Assembly (NCBI GenBank): GCA_964478775.1
Contig: CAYZJC010000002.1
Coordinates: forward strand, 62,001 to 126,000
Source: PNMQ01 sp964478775
GTDB taxonomy: Bacteria > Pseudomonadota > Alphaproteobacteria > Paracaedibacterales > CAIOTO01
Direction of reading: 5' to 3'
Length of the DNA stretch: 64,000 nucleotides
The notes under the pieces were generated by a model. That model searched no databases. It saw nothing but the letters and a program-made list of their open reading frames with translations, and was not told where the DNA came from. This document shows positions 1 through 9,487 of this stretch, piece after piece. Position numbers and translations under genes: made by a program. Within the stretch, counting starts at the first letter, position 1, and each line of letters starts with the position of its first letter.

Positions 1-1
1 G

Positions 2-553
2 ATTGATGCTTCTATTCCGATGGATCAGTTGATTGAAAAGCAAGACTTAACCTTAGCTGGTCAGATTATTGAAGAAGGTCGTGGGCTCATCATTGCCTTA
101 AATAAGTGGGACCTGGTAAAAGACCAAAAAGCAGTTTACAAACATGTTCATGAACAATTAGAAGTTCATTTGGCGCAAGCGCGAGGATTACAATGTGTGA
201 CCATCAGTGCATTAGATGGGTTGCAGCTTGATGATTTGATGGATGATGTGTTGATGTTAGAACGTCTGTGGAACAGGCGTATTTCAACTGCAAAGCTTAA
301 TGATTGGCTTCGTTTTACTGTTGATGCGCACCCTGCTCCTATTGTGTCAGGTCACCGTATTCGCTTGAAATATATTACACAAATTAAGACACGTCCCCCA
401 ACTTTCCGTGTGTTTTGTACCAAGGCAACAGATATACCCGATTCATACGTGAGGTATTTAACGAATACTATACGCAGAGATTTTAAAATGCCTGCAGTGC
501 CATTGCGTTTTCAATTTCAAACACAAAAAAACCCATATTCACGAAAAAAATAA
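2..553 (+). CDS. der: Ribosome biogenesis GTPase Der (EngA), C-terminal part
   Basis: This is the 3' part of der; the reading frame is open back to the window edge, so the start lies upstream. Der is a tandem-domain GTPase needed for maturation of the 50S ribosomal subunit. The piece covers the end of the second GTPase domain, with the guanine-specificity motif NKWD (at about 106-117) and a later SALDG motif corresponding to the G5 loop. The C-terminal KH-like domain follows, containing the family's usual TRPPTF stretch and ending NPYSRKK. The GTP-binding P-loops are outside the window. The gene ends 61 bases before the likely trpS start and reads the same way, so the two may be co-transcribed. 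Identification is confident. Confidence 0.93.
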   Translation: MDASIPMDQLIEKQDLTLAGQIIEEGRGLIIALNKWDLVKDQKAVYKHVHEQLEVHLAQARGLQCVTISALDGLQLDDLMDDVLMLERLWNRRISTAKLNDWLRFTVDAHPAPIVSGHRIRLKYITQIKTRPPTFRVFCTKATDIPDSYVRYLTNTIRRDFKMPAVPLRFQFQTQKNPYSRKK

Positions 554-614
554 ATTGTTTAGTTTGAAAAAGCAGTTTGTGTTGCATTTTCATTCAATAA
601 AGAAAGCTATACTT

Positions 615-1634
615 ATGTCCAAAATTATATTATCTGGTGTTCGTCCAACTGGCAGCATTCATTTAGGAAATTATTTAGGTGCGATAAAGAATTGGGTTTC
701 CTTGTGCGATGAAGCTGATGAAACATTGTTTTGTATTGTGGACCAACATGCTTTAACGACTGCTGCTGATGCAAAGGACTTAAAAGAAAATACACGCCTT
801 ATTGCCGCTGCTTATGTTGCGTGTGGAATTGACCCCGATAAAAGCTTTATTTTTCCACAAAGTCATGTGACCTTCACAACTGAATTAGCGTGGTACTTTT
901 CATGTATGACCCCATTGGGTTGGTTAAACCGTATGACGCAGTTTAAGGAAAAAGCAGGTAAGCACCGTGAAAGTGCCAACCTTGGTTTGTATGCTTATCC
1001 TGTGTTGATGGCCGCTGATGTGTTGTTGTATAAGGCAACGCATGTCCCTGTGGGGGATGACCAAAAACAACATATTGAGTTAACGCGAGACATTGCACAA
1101 GTGTTTAATAATTATGTGGAACAAGAGTATTTCACATTGCCAGAACCTGTGATTGCAAAAGAATCTGCCCGGGTGATGAGTCTTCGTGATGGAACGTCAA
1201 AGATGAGCAAGTCTGATGCATCTGATTATTCAAGAATTCATTTAACAGATTCTAATGACGATATCGTCCAAAAAATTAAGAAAGCAAAAACAGATAGTGA
1301 TGCATTGCCGGGGCATATAGAAGGACTTAAAAATAGACCAGAGGCTAAGAACTTATTGGAAATCTATGCAACACTTTCAGAACAGTCTTTGGCCCAGGTC
1401 TGTCGTCACTTTGAAGGCCAAGTCTTTAGTGTCTTAAAAAACGATTTGTCACAGCTTTTGGTGGAAGTCATAGCCCCCATTCGTTCAAAGATTGAAGTCT
1501 TGATGAATGACCATGTTGAGCTTGATAGAATTTTTGAAAGAGGCGCGAATCGTGCTAATGAACGTGCGTCCGTCACCATGAATGAGGTGAGGGCGTTGTT
1601 GAACTTTTACCCGCGTGTTATATCGGCGTCATAA
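615..1634 (+). CDS. trpS: Tryptophanyl-tRNA synthetase
   Basis: Class I aminoacyl-tRNA synthetase that charges tRNA-Trp. The ATP-binding HIGH-type motif appears as SIHLGN at residues 14-19 and the KMSKS loop is exact at residues 196-200. The family signature GVRPTG sits near the N-terminus. From ATG 615 the protein has 339 residues, close to the usual length of about 330. The frame is open back to 555, but the extra 20 residues do not resemble the family, so 615 is preferred. No strong Shine-Dalgarno is visible. It lies between der and mfd on the same strand. The protein looks intact. Confidence 0.96.
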   Translation: MSKIILSGVRPTGSIHLGNYLGAIKNWVSLCDEADETLFCIVDQHALTTAADAKDLKENTRLIAAAYVACGIDPDKSFIFPQSHVTFTTELAWYFSCMTPLGWLNRMTQFKEKAGKHRESANLGLYAYPVLMAADVLLYKATHVPVGDDQKQHIELTRDIAQVFNNYVEQEYFTLPEPVIAKESARVMSLRDGTSKMSKSDASDYSRIHLTDSNDDIVQKIKKAKTDSDALPGHIEGLKNRPEAKNLLEIYATLSEQSLAQVCRHFEGQVFSVLKNDLSQLLVEVIAPIRSKIEVLMNDHVELDRIFERGANRANERASVTMNEVRALLNFYPRVISAS

Positions 1635-1668
1635 AGTCATTTTATGAATACCAGTGGAGAGTTAAATT

Positions 1669-4600
1669 GTGGAACAAGTTTTAGCTAACAAGCAATCACA
1701 CAAAGTTTCTGGTGTTCTACCGTCATACTTTCCATTTTATTGTTATGGTCAAATTGCAAAAGCTAAGGGGGCAACCCTTATTCTTGTTGCGCGCGATGAT
1801 GATGTATATACCCTAGCCGACCAAATGCGTTGCTTTTTAAAGCATGACCAAGTGATAGCTTTTCCATCATGGGATTGTTTGCCTTATGACCGTGTGTCAC
1901 CAAGTCATGGGGTAACGCAAGAAAGATTGACTGCCTTATACACATTATTGACAACTCAAGAAAATTTTTTATGTGTTATAACGTCGATTGCAGGTCTTGG
2001 GCAAAAACTATTACCAAAATCATTGCTTGAAAAGGAATCTCTTACAATTGAAGTGGGTCAAACCTATTCAAGACAGGCATTCTTAGAATTGTTAACCTCT
2101 AAAGGCTTAATTCGTGTGGAAAGTGTTTACGACGTTGGGGAATTTGCTGTTCGTGGGTCCTTGATAGATGTATTTCCATCGGGTATGTTAAACCCCGTTC
2201 GACTTGACTTTTTTGGTGATGAGCTTGAATCAATTCGCCCATTTGATCTAATGAGCCAAAAGACAATTTCAAGTGACCCCTTAACGCGTATTGAAATGCG
2301 AGCCTCTCATGAAGTTTTGATTAATCAAGAAAACATCACGCGCTTTAGGTCAGCTTACCGTGATTTGTTTGGGGGATTAAAAGATTTTCCAAAAGGCGAT
2401 GCGCTTTATCGTGACATTACAGAAGGGCGTCAACACCCCGGTATGGAACATTGGCTGCCATTGTTTTATGAACAAACCCATACCCTTTTAGATTATATGC
2501 CCATTTTGTCTGATGTGATTGTACAAGAAGGGTGCAGTGATGCTGTCTCAAACCGGCTTTGTGCGATTGCTGACTATTTTCAAATGCGTCAAAACCCACC
2601 GTTAAAATTAACTGACAGTAATAGTATTTATAATCCCCTAGACCCTACAGTTTTGTATTGGGGGGCACAAGACTGGCAAAATTTTTTAAACCAAAGCCAT
2701 GTTAAGCTTATTTCTAGTTTTTCAAACATTGAAGAGAATAGTTTTGAAGAAAGTGTCAAGTTACGTTCTAAGATTGTGCCGTCATTACAAGCGGCGCGCG
2801 ACCAGTCGCCAGCAACATTAGTTGAAGCAGTTGCTTCATACTTTAAATCACTGCCGAATCATTTATGGATTATTGCTTGCCATTCTGCAGGTTCACGTGA
2901 CCGCGTTGTTACCTATCTCCAAGAATTTGATTTTCCAATTACATTACAAGAAGAAGACCAGTTTCCAACAGATTATTTACAACAACAATCAAAGCTTAAA
3001 ACGGACAACGCCGTTCTTGTGGTGTTGTACCCTGCAAATCAAGGTTTTGAGACAGATCATATTGCCTTTTTAACTGAGGTTGATATTTTTGGTGAACACA
3101 TCAGAAAAGCAAAACCTAAAACAAAAGCTAGAAAAGCACAAGCTTTTTTCCAAGAACTAAACCAATTAACTGTTGATGACTTAGTTGTTCACCGTGACCA
3201 TGGGGTAGGGCGTTACTTAGGTTTAGACCCTGTTGAGGTTGATGGGTATGCACATGATTGCCTGGTGTTAAGTTATGATGGCGGCGATAAATTATTTTTA
3301 CCAGTTGAAAACATTGAACTTGTTACCCGTTATGGCGATGCAGATTCATTAATACAACTTGATAGGCTTGGTTCAAACGCATGGCAAAATAAGAAAGAGC
3401 GCGTCAAGAAACGTATTCAAATTGTGGCTGACTACCTTATTCAGTTGGCGGCTGAACGTAGCCAGAAAAAAGGTGTGGTCTTGTCACAAACAGACAGTGC
3501 CTATGACCGATTTTGTGACCGCTTTATTTATGATGAAACGGATGATCAGCTTCGTGCTATTGAAGACGTTGTGGAAGACTTAGCAAGTGGTAAGCCGATG
3601 GACCGCTTAGTTTGCGGGGATGTTGGTTTTGGTAAAACTGAAGTTGCCCTTCGTGCTGCATTTTTGTCTGTTATGAATGGTAAACAAGTTGCGATTATTG
3701 TACCTACAACATTATTATGCAGGCAACATTATGAAACTTTTTCCAAACGTTTTCATGGTTTTGGTTTTGAAATCAGACAACTGTCACGTCTTGTAAAAGC
3801 TAATGATAAAGCGCAAACCCTTGCAGACTTAAGTCAGGGTAGAGTTGATATTGTTATATCGACCCATGCATTGCTTGCAAAAGATGTTAAGTTTCATGAC
3901 CTTGGTCTGGTGATTATTGATGAAGAACAACACTTTGGTGTGAAACAAAAAGAAAAGCTCAAAGCCTTTAGGGCTGATGTCCATGTCTTAACCTTAACGG
4001 CTACACCTATACCTAGAACGCTTCAAATGTCATTGTCTGGGGTGAGGGATTTAAGCCTCATTGCGACGCCGCCTGTTGACCGATTAGTGGTTAGAACCTT
4101 TGTCATGCCGATGGATGATGTTGTGATTCGTGATGCCATAGAACGCGAATATCACAGGGGCGGGCAAATATTTTATGTAACGCCCCGCCTTGAAGACTTA
4201 GAAGACCTCAAAGTTTGGCTAAAAGAATTAGTTCCCCATATTCGTGTGCGCGTTGCAACGGGGCAGTTGTCACCGCAAGAATTAGAAGATGTTATGGGCG
4301 CGTTTTATGACCGCCAGTTTGACTTGCTTCTTGCAACAAATATTATTGAGTCAGGTATTGATATTCCAACAGCCAATACGCTTATTGTTCATAGGTGTGA
4401 CTTGTTTGGTTTATCACAATTGTATCAGCTGCGTGGCCGCGTAGGGCGCGCAAAGACACAAGGCTATGCCTACTTTACTTACCAAGAAAATAAAACACTG
4501 ACTGAAAATGCTGTAAAGCGTTTCCACGTTTTGCAAAGCCTTGATTCACTTGGGGCAGGCTTTACCCTTGCAAGTCATGATTTAGATATTAGGGGGGCTG

Positions 4601-5208
4601 GTAATATTGTTGGTGAAGAACAGTCTGGTCATATTCGTGAAGTTGGGGTTGAACTGTATCAAACGCTTTTACAAGAAGCCATATTAATGCAAAAGGTGAA
4701 AGATTCTACTGATAATTTGCAAACCCTTGGCCTTGAAGAGGAAATGACACCGCAAATTCACCTTGGTTTGCCCGTGTTGATTCCACAATTGTATGTGTCA
4801 GACTTAGGGCTTCGTTTAAGTTTATATAGACGCGTATCGCAATTGCGCACCAGGCAAGAGATTGACGCCTTTGCAACAGAGCTTAGAGACAGATTTGGAA
4901 AGTTGCCACCAGAAGTTGATAATTTATTAGATGTTGTAGAAATCAAAGCCTATTGCAGAAGTGCCAATATAGAAAAGGTTGAAGCTGGCCCTAAAGGGGT
5001 ACTGGTTACCTTCTTTAAGAATGAAGTAAAGAACCAACCAGCCCTGTTTTCATTCCTTCAAAGGTCAGATGTAGCAAAACTTTGGACGATTAAACTGAGG
5101 CCAGATCACAAGCTATTTTTAGGGGCTGAATTAAAAGACCCGAAAGTGAAACGCATGGCCACTAAAAATATTATTAAAGCCCTTTCGCATGTGTTAACCA
5201 GTTGTTAA
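1669..5208 (+). CDS. mfd: Transcription-repair coupling factor Mfd
   Basis: Mfd is a cytoplasmic translocase that removes RNA polymerase stalled at DNA damage and recruits the UvrABC excision machinery. The 1179-residue protein is close to the usual length of about 1150. In order: a UvrB-homology region in the first third, a CarD-like RNA-polymerase-interaction domain at about residues 500-570 (VVHRDHGVGRY), and an SF2 helicase core. The core has Walker A GDVGFGKTE at 650, DEEQ at 751, TATPIPRTL, and the motif VI stretch QLRGRVGRAK. A TRCF C-terminal domain ends the protein. The start is GTG at 1669, preceded by GGAGAG. It follows trpS by 34 bases. No damage is seen. Confidence 0.97.
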   Translation: MEQVLANKQSHKVSGVLPSYFPFYCYGQIAKAKGATLILVARDDDVYTLADQMRCFLKHDQVIAFPSWDCLPYDRVSPSHGVTQERLTALYTLLTTQENFLCVITSIAGLGQKLLPKSLLEKESLTIEVGQTYSRQAFLELLTSKGLIRVESVYDVGEFAVRGSLIDVFPSGMLNPVRLDFFGDELESIRPFDLMSQKTISSDPLTRIEMRASHEVLINQENITRFRSAYRDLFGGLKDFPKGDALYRDITEGRQHPGMEHWLPLFYEQTHTLLDYMPILSDVIVQEGCSDAVSNRLCAIADYFQMRQNPPLKLTDSNSIYNPLDPTVLYWGAQDWQNFLNQSHVKLISSFSNIEENSFEESVKLRSKIVPSLQAARDQSPATLVEAVASYFKSLPNHLWIIACHSAGSRDRVVTYLQEFDFPITLQEEDQFPTDYLQQQSKLKTDNAVLVVLYPANQGFETDHIAFLTEVDIFGEHIRKAKPKTKARKAQAFFQELNQLTVDDLVVHRDHGVGRYLGLDPVEVDGYAHDCLVLSYDGGDKLFLPVENIELVTRYGDADSLIQLDRLGSNAWQNKKERVKKRIQIVADYLIQLAAERSQKKGVVLSQTDSAYDRFCDRFIYDETDDQLRAIEDVVEDLASGKPMDRLVCGDVGFGKTEVALRAAFLSVMNGKQVAIIVPTTLLCRQHYETFSKRFHGFGFEIRQLSRLVKANDKAQTLADLSQGRVDIVISTHALLAKDVKFHDLGLVIIDEEQHFGVKQKEKLKAFRADVHVLTLTATPIPRTLQMSLSGVRDLSLIATPPVDRLVVRTFVMPMDDVVIRDAIEREYHRGGQIFYVTPRLEDLEDLKVWLKELVPHIRVRVATGQLSPQELEDVMGAFYDRQFDLLLATNIIESGIDIPTANTLIVHRCDLFGLSQLYQLRGRVGRAKTQGYAYFTYQENKTLTENAVKRFHVLQSLDSLGAGFTLASHDLDIRGAGNIVGEEQSGHIREVGVELYQTLLQEAILMQKVKDSTDNLQTLGLEEEMTPQIHLGLPVLIPQLYVSDLGLRLSLYRRVSQLRTRQEIDAFATELRDRFGKLPPEVDNLLDVVEIKAYCRSANIEKVEAGPKGVLVTFFKNEVKNQPALFSFLQRSDVAKLWTIKLRPDHKLFLGAELKDPKVKRMATKNIIKALSHVLTSC

Positions 5209-5244
5209 TTTTTTTTAGTTAGAATAAATTATATAATTTAAAAT

Positions 5245-6585
5245 ATGAGATTTTGTATGTTAAAAAAATTGTGTGTAGTGACAGCAATGATGATGTGTCA
5301 TGCCGCATCTACAAGTGCAAACCAGCAAGATGTAAACCCTATGGCAGCATATGGTGGCAAGTTACAAGAAGCCTTAGAATTAGAGAATGTCGATTATTTA
5401 GTTGAAGAGATTAAGAAGATAAAAGGGCCCAAACAAGAATTAATGGATAATATTTTTTCATGGGCCTTACAAAACAATGCACTTGAGATTATTTTATGGA
5501 TAGGTCAGCAAACTATTTTACCGCTGCCCAGTCAACAAAGTGTTGATGCCTTGTTTGTAAAAGCTATGCGTGATAAAAATGCGATGTTAATAGAATTTTT
5601 GCTTAAAAATTACGGCGGAAATGAATGGCCGGCCATTTCACAAGCTGCAGTTGATTTTGTTTTTGAACAAAGTGCATCAATTCAAAGTATTGAAAAGGTC
5701 AATTTGCTATTAAAGGTTTACCCTCGTGCATTTCCACTTCCAAGTGAAAATGTCTTGAAGAAATTAATGGGGGATGCGCTTAAAAGTGAAGTACCTACTC
5801 AGCTGAATTGGTTGCTGATAGAACCACAACAAAATCAAGGTAATAATTTTAGAAAAATTGCAATTAATAGTGATATGTTTTCTATAGAAGATTTGAAAAA
5901 TGCTGTAAAATTATTAGCTGTCAGCGCTGAAAGCCACGATAAACAGCAATCTTTAGATAACGCTTACTCTTGTTTGTTAAGCAATAATAAACCTAATGGT
6001 TGCCGTATTAGCAAAGGAGTAGGTCTAAGCCAACAGACCAAAAAAGTGATTAACGAAGAGTATTTGAAGTCAGCAGTTAAAATGAATGCGATACCTGACA
6101 TTTTCATTCCCCTTCAGAACTTGAGCAACGACCTTTATAACGCACCATTAAATAATATTCAAGCTTTAGAGCTTATGCTTACACAAGCCGTTAATGCTGG
6201 TGTATCAGCTAGGTTTGTTGCAGGTTTATACTGTTATATATTTGAAAATAAAATAGTTCCTAATTTTTCTAAGTCAGCGTCTGATATGATTAAAAACATA
6301 GGACCTAATGCCTTAGATGTCGTTATTAAAGAATTTATTGAATTGTTGAAAATAGAAGCTGATGACAAGCTTTTGATGCGCTATAAGGACATCATTTTCT
6401 CATGGGGAAATGAAAAAAATAGTGCTTTCAAGATTGATTCAAGCGAAATAGAAAAAATGTATCAAGCTTATAAGCATGACTTAGAGAGGTCTAATCGAAT
6501 TGGTCAGGTTGTATACGCCGTGTTAAAGGACAATCGCTCTCTTTTAGGATCAACGAATAGTGCTATTAAGGGGATTTTGAGATAA
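5245..6585 (+). CDS. Exported protein of unknown function with about 35-residue helical repeats, possibly truncated
   Basis: A 446-residue protein with an N-terminal signal peptide (hydrophobic run VVTAMMM, likely cut after STSA). The start could be ATG 5245 or the in-frame ATG 5257; no clear ribosome-binding site decides between them. After the signal peptide there are at least three related units of about 35 residues. Each begins with a proline-containing segment (LPLPSQQSV, WPAISQAAV, FPLPSENVL) and ends in a leucine-rich helix (IEFLL, VNLLL, NWLL). This looks like a helical-repeat solenoid, somewhat ankyrin-like, but I do not recognise a family. The stop codon lies one base before the end of an IS30-like remnant, so the original C-terminus may have been lost by insertion. 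It is the first exported protein after the der-trpS-mfd block. Confidence 0.72.
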   Translation: MRFCMLKKLCVVTAMMMCHAASTSANQQDVNPMAAYGGKLQEALELENVDYLVEEIKKIKGPKQELMDNIFSWALQNNALEIILWIGQQTILPLPSQQSVDALFVKAMRDKNAMLIEFLLKNYGGNEWPAISQAAVDFVFEQSASIQSIEKVNLLLKVYPRAFPLPSENVLKKLMGDALKSEVPTQLNWLLIEPQQNQGNNFRKIAINSDMFSIEDLKNAVKLLAVSAESHDKQQSLDNAYSCLLSNNKPNGCRISKGVGLSQQTKKVINEEYLKSAVKMNAIPDIFIPLQNLSNDLYNAPLNNIQALELMLTQAVNAGVSARFVAGLYCYIFENKIVPNFSKSASDMIKNIGPNALDVVIKEFIELLKIEADDKLLMRYKDIIFSWGNEKNSAFKIDSSEIEKMYQAYKHDLERSNRIGQVVYAVLKDNRSLLGSTNSAIKGILR

Positions 6586-6586
6586 C

Positions 6587-6801
6587 GCCGATTCAAGTTT
6601 GAAAATTTGTACCTGGCGATAAGATGCATAGCCACCATTGCGATTAATCTCGCAATTAACTGTTGTGTGCGAACATCCTGAACGTTTTGCGATTTCCCTC
6701 TTTTCGTGGGATAATGCACACTTGTTGTTTGCAGAGCTTGCATTATACAGCACCTGGCCATTTTTTTAGCCTTCTGTGGAATCTTTCAAACTTGACTGGG
6801 C
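6587..6801 (-). mobile_element. Internally deleted IS30-family element (about 215 bp) with both ends
   Basis: The segment is bounded by imperfect inverted repeats: GCCGATTCAAGTTTGAAA at the left (6587) and, read on the minus strand, GCCCAGTCAAGTTTGAAA at the right (ending 6801). Between them, on the minus strand, a reading frame encodes a helix-turn-helix resembling the N-terminus of IS30 transposases (ALSHEKREIAKRSGCSHTTV, then NCEINRNGG). That frame runs straight into the opposite end, so the catalytic DDE part is deleted. No clear target-site duplication is visible. A relative of the terminal sequence recurs at 19446-19469 and 33707-33730. The element cannot encode an active transposase but might be mobilised in trans. 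Confidence 0.7.
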
Positions 6802-6946
6802 GCCCCAAGGCAGTCATGTTTTATACAAGAGGTAAAGAGGAGGAAGAGAAAGCCCTTCCTCTCATTAATACCTTCTCTATTAACCATTTCTTAAGACTAA
6901 AGAATCAATAATATTTGTATACCATGTTATCTGTTAAGGTTTTAAA

Positions 6947-7705
6947 ATGAAAACAACTTTATACATATTTTTTTCAATGCTGATTATAAGCTTTACTTCT
7001 TTGGGGTATGGTGCTATTGAATACTCTTCTTCTTGTGAAGAATATTGTAAATTTTTCGATAAAGACCAAGGTTTATGTGTTTCAGCTGATCGTCTTGCGG
7101 TTAAAACTGCTTATGGAATGAAGGTGTGTAAGCCTTGCGTGTGGAAAGAAAGCTCATCAGATAAATTTATGAACACATTTAAAAAAACAGAGGGTCGTAA
7201 GGGAAAATGTCTAAGCACTGGTTATGAAGACAAGTCTGGAGTCGTTCTTCAAAAGAGCTCTGGGGGAGCACCTGAGAATTCAGAATGGAGTTGCAAAACA
7301 TACTGCCAAGACAACACCAATAAAGACGACTGTATGTCTGCACCTCTAGCAATTATTTTAGAGGAATCAAATATATTAAAAACTTGCCAACCTTGCAAAT
7401 GGGAAAAATATGTAACAACGAAAGATAAGGGGCCTGGGGTTTGTATACCAACTCAAACCGACAGCAAATCAACAAAAATTCTTTTTGAAATTCACCGTGC
7501 AGGTCCATATCAAACGTCTGAAAAAATCTGCACACATGCATACAGGCAGAGAAACTTAAATGAAGAGATCAAATTCATTAATGGTCAAAATTGTGACAAT
7601 CTAAAAACTGAAATCAATGGCGCTATTGACGGCAAACAGGTGAAATGGTTGCAATACACACCACCACAAGACCCTATTCCAGACCCAAATAATGCTAATC
7701 AATAA
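6947..7705 (+). CDS. Exported cysteine-rich two-repeat protein of unknown function
   Basis: A 252-residue protein with a clear signal peptide (MKTTLYIFFSMLIISFTSLG, cut near YGA). The mature part carries two homologous units, each with six cysteines in the order CxxxC, C, CxxC, C. Unit 1 has Cys 30, 34, 44, 61, 64 and 88; unit 2 has Cys 116, 120, 129, 147, 150 and 166. Both contain the phrase C(K/Q)PC followed by a tryptophan. Two more cysteines lie at 195 and 216. This suggests a disulphide-stabilised periplasmic or secreted protein. I do not recognise the family. It is followed at once by a strong hairpin terminator and faces groEL tail to tail. Confidence 0.75.
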   Translation: MKTTLYIFFSMLIISFTSLGYGAIEYSSSCEEYCKFFDKDQGLCVSADRLAVKTAYGMKVCKPCVWKESSSDKFMNTFKKTEGRKGKCLSTGYEDKSGVVLQKSSGGAPENSEWSCKTYCQDNTNKDDCMSAPLAIILEESNILKTCQPCKWEKYVTTKDKGPGVCIPTQTDSKSTKILFEIHRAGPYQTSEKICTHAYRQRNLNEEIKFINGQNCDNLKTEINGAIDGKQVKWLQYTPPQDPIPDPNNANQ

Positions 7706-7710
7706 CAAAA

Positions 7711-7743
7711 AAGGGAAGCACCATGAATGCTTCCCTCTTTTTA
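7711..7743. terminator. Bidirectional rho-independent terminator between the Cys-rich gene and groEL
   Basis: The 8-bp perfect stem GGGAAGCA / TGCTTCCC has a 7-base loop. It is preceded by an A-run and followed by a T-run, so it works on both strands. It sits between the convergent ends of the Cys-rich gene and groEL. Confidence 0.85.
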
Positions 7744-7764
7744 AATATAATGTACAATGGTGGA

Positions 7765-9420
7765 TTAATAATCCATACCGCCCATACCACCCATTCCAGG
7801 CATACCACCCATTCCTGGGGCAGCAGCAGCTGACTTAGGTTCTGGTTTATCAGCAATCATTGCTTCTGTTGTAATCAACAAGCTAGCGTTAGATGCTGCA
7901 TCTTGCAAAGCTGTACGTACAACTTTCGCAGGGTCAATAATACCAGCCTTTACCATATCACCATAGGTACCGGTCTGTGCGTCATAACCAAATGCATATT
8001 CAGTGCTGTCCATAATTTTACCAACAACAATAGAACCATCTGCACCAGCGTTTGTTGCAATTTGACGGCAAGGCGCTGTCAAAGCTTGGCGGATGATTTT
8101 AATACCAACCTCTTGGTCGTTGTTTTGTGTTGTTAAATTTGCAATTGCTTGAAGGGATCGAACCAAAGCGACACCGCCGCCAGGCACTACACCTTCTTCG
8201 ATTGCAGCACGTGTTGCATGCATCGCATCTTCCACGCGATCTTTTCTTTCTTTAACTTCAAGTTCTGTCAAACCACCAACGCGAATCACAGCAACACCAC
8301 CACTTAGCTTAGCCAAGCGTTCTTGTAACTTCTCACGGTCATAGTCAGATGTTGTGTTTTCCATTTGTGCACGAATTTGTGCGCAACGTGCTTGAATATC
8401 ATCTGCACTACCTGCACCATCAACAATCACTGTATCGTCTTTGTTAATTGTAACGCGCTTTGCAGTCCCCAACATTTCCATGGTTACATTTTCAAGCTTT
8501 AGACCGATATCATCAGAAATCATTTGACCATTTGTCAAAATCGCAATATCTTCCAGCATCGCTTTACGGCGGTCACCAAAACCAGGTGCCTTTACAGCAG
8601 CCACTTTCAAACCACCACGTAGTTTGTTTACAACCAAAGTTGCCAAAGCTTCACCTTCAACATCTTCAGCGATAATCAACAATGGACGACCTGATTGAAC
8701 AACAGCTTCTAAAACTGGCAACATCGGTTGCAGACCAGACACTTTCTTTTCATGAATCAATATGTATGGGTTTTCAAGTTCACATACCATGCGTTCTGAA
8801 TTGGTTACAAAGTATGGAGAGATATAACCGCGGTCAAACTTCATACCATCAACAACTTCAAGTTCTGTTTGCATAGAACGTGCTTCTTCAACAGTGATCA
8901 CACCGTCTTTTGTTACTTTTTGTACAGCTTCAGCCAACATGGTTCCAATTTCTTTTTCACCGTTTGCTGAAATGGTTCCAACTTGAGCGATTTCTTCATT
9001 GGTTGAAACAGGTTTGGCATTCTTCTTTAAATCTGCAACTACCGCTTCAACAGCCATGTCAATACCACGCTTTAAGTCCATTGGGTTCATACCAGCTGCA
9101 ACAGCCTTCACACCTTCACGGACAATCGCTTGTGCCAGCACTGTTGCTGTTGTTGTACCGTCACCTGCAAGGTCAGATGTCTTCGTTGCAACTTGGCGAA
9201 CCATTTGTGCACCCATGTTTTCAAAATTGTCTGCAAGGGTAATTTCTTTTGCAACGGAAACACCGTCTTTTGTAATACGTGGCGCTGAAAACTTATCAAT
9301 CACAACGTTGCGCCCTTTTGGCCCCAATGTAACTTTCACGGCATCAGCTAAAATATCAACGCCGCGCAACATTTTTTCACGTGCTATAGTTGAAAAACAA
9401 ACTTCTTTAGGTGTACTCAT
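7765..9420 (-). CDS. groL: Chaperonin GroEL (60 kDa)
   Basis: The large subunit of the ATP-dependent GroEL/GroES folding chamber in the cytoplasm. The 551-residue length is normal. The ATP-binding signature VTLGPKGRNV is near the N-terminus, DGTTTATVLA follows, and the chaperonin signature AAIEEGVVPGGG is at about residue 405. The protein ends in the usual flexible GGM-rich tail (GMGGMPGMGGMGGMDY). It follows groES by 67 bases on the same strand and shares its promoter and CIRCE operator. GroEL is commonly very abundant in intracellular bacteria. Apparent reading frames on the opposite strand of this gene are shadows. Confidence 0.98.
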   Translation of the reverse strand: MSTPKEVCFSTIAREKMLRGVDILADAVKVTLGPKGRNVVIDKFSAPRITKDGVSVAKEITLADNFENMGAQMVRQVATKTSDLAGDGTTTATVLAQAIVREGVKAVAAGMNPMDLKRGIDMAVEAVVADLKKNAKPVSTNEEIAQVGTISANGEKEIGTMLAEAVQKVTKDGVITVEEARSMQTELEVVDGMKFDRGYISPYFVTNSERMVCELENPYILIHEKKVSGLQPMLPVLEAVVQSGRPLLIIAEDVEGEALATLVVNKLRGGLKVAAVKAPGFGDRRKAMLEDIAILTNGQMISDDIGLKLENVTMEMLGTAKRVTINKDDTVIVDGAGSADDIQARCAQIRAQMENTTSDYDREKLQERLAKLSGGVAVIRVGGLTELEVKERKDRVEDAMHATRAAIEEGVVPGGGVALVRSLQAIANLTTQNNDQEVGIKIIRQALTAPCRQIATNAGADGSIVVGKIMDSTEYAFGYDAQTGTYGDMVKAGIIDPAKVVRTALQDAASNASLLITTEAMIADKPEPKSAAAAPGMGGMPGMGGMGGMDY

Positions 9421-9487
9421 TTTGTAATTCCTTTACTTAAATGATAATAATAAGACTTTAAAATACTTATAAACAAAAAACTTAAGA

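Noticed and set aside
6840..6861. Hairpin GAGGAAG / CTTCCTC upstream of the Cys-rich gene
   Set aside because: No T-run follows and the purine-rich sequence makes chance pairing likely.
8999..9427. Long open frame on the plus strand opposite groEL
   Set aside because: Antisense shadow of a highly conserved gene; no ribosome-binding site and no known-protein character.
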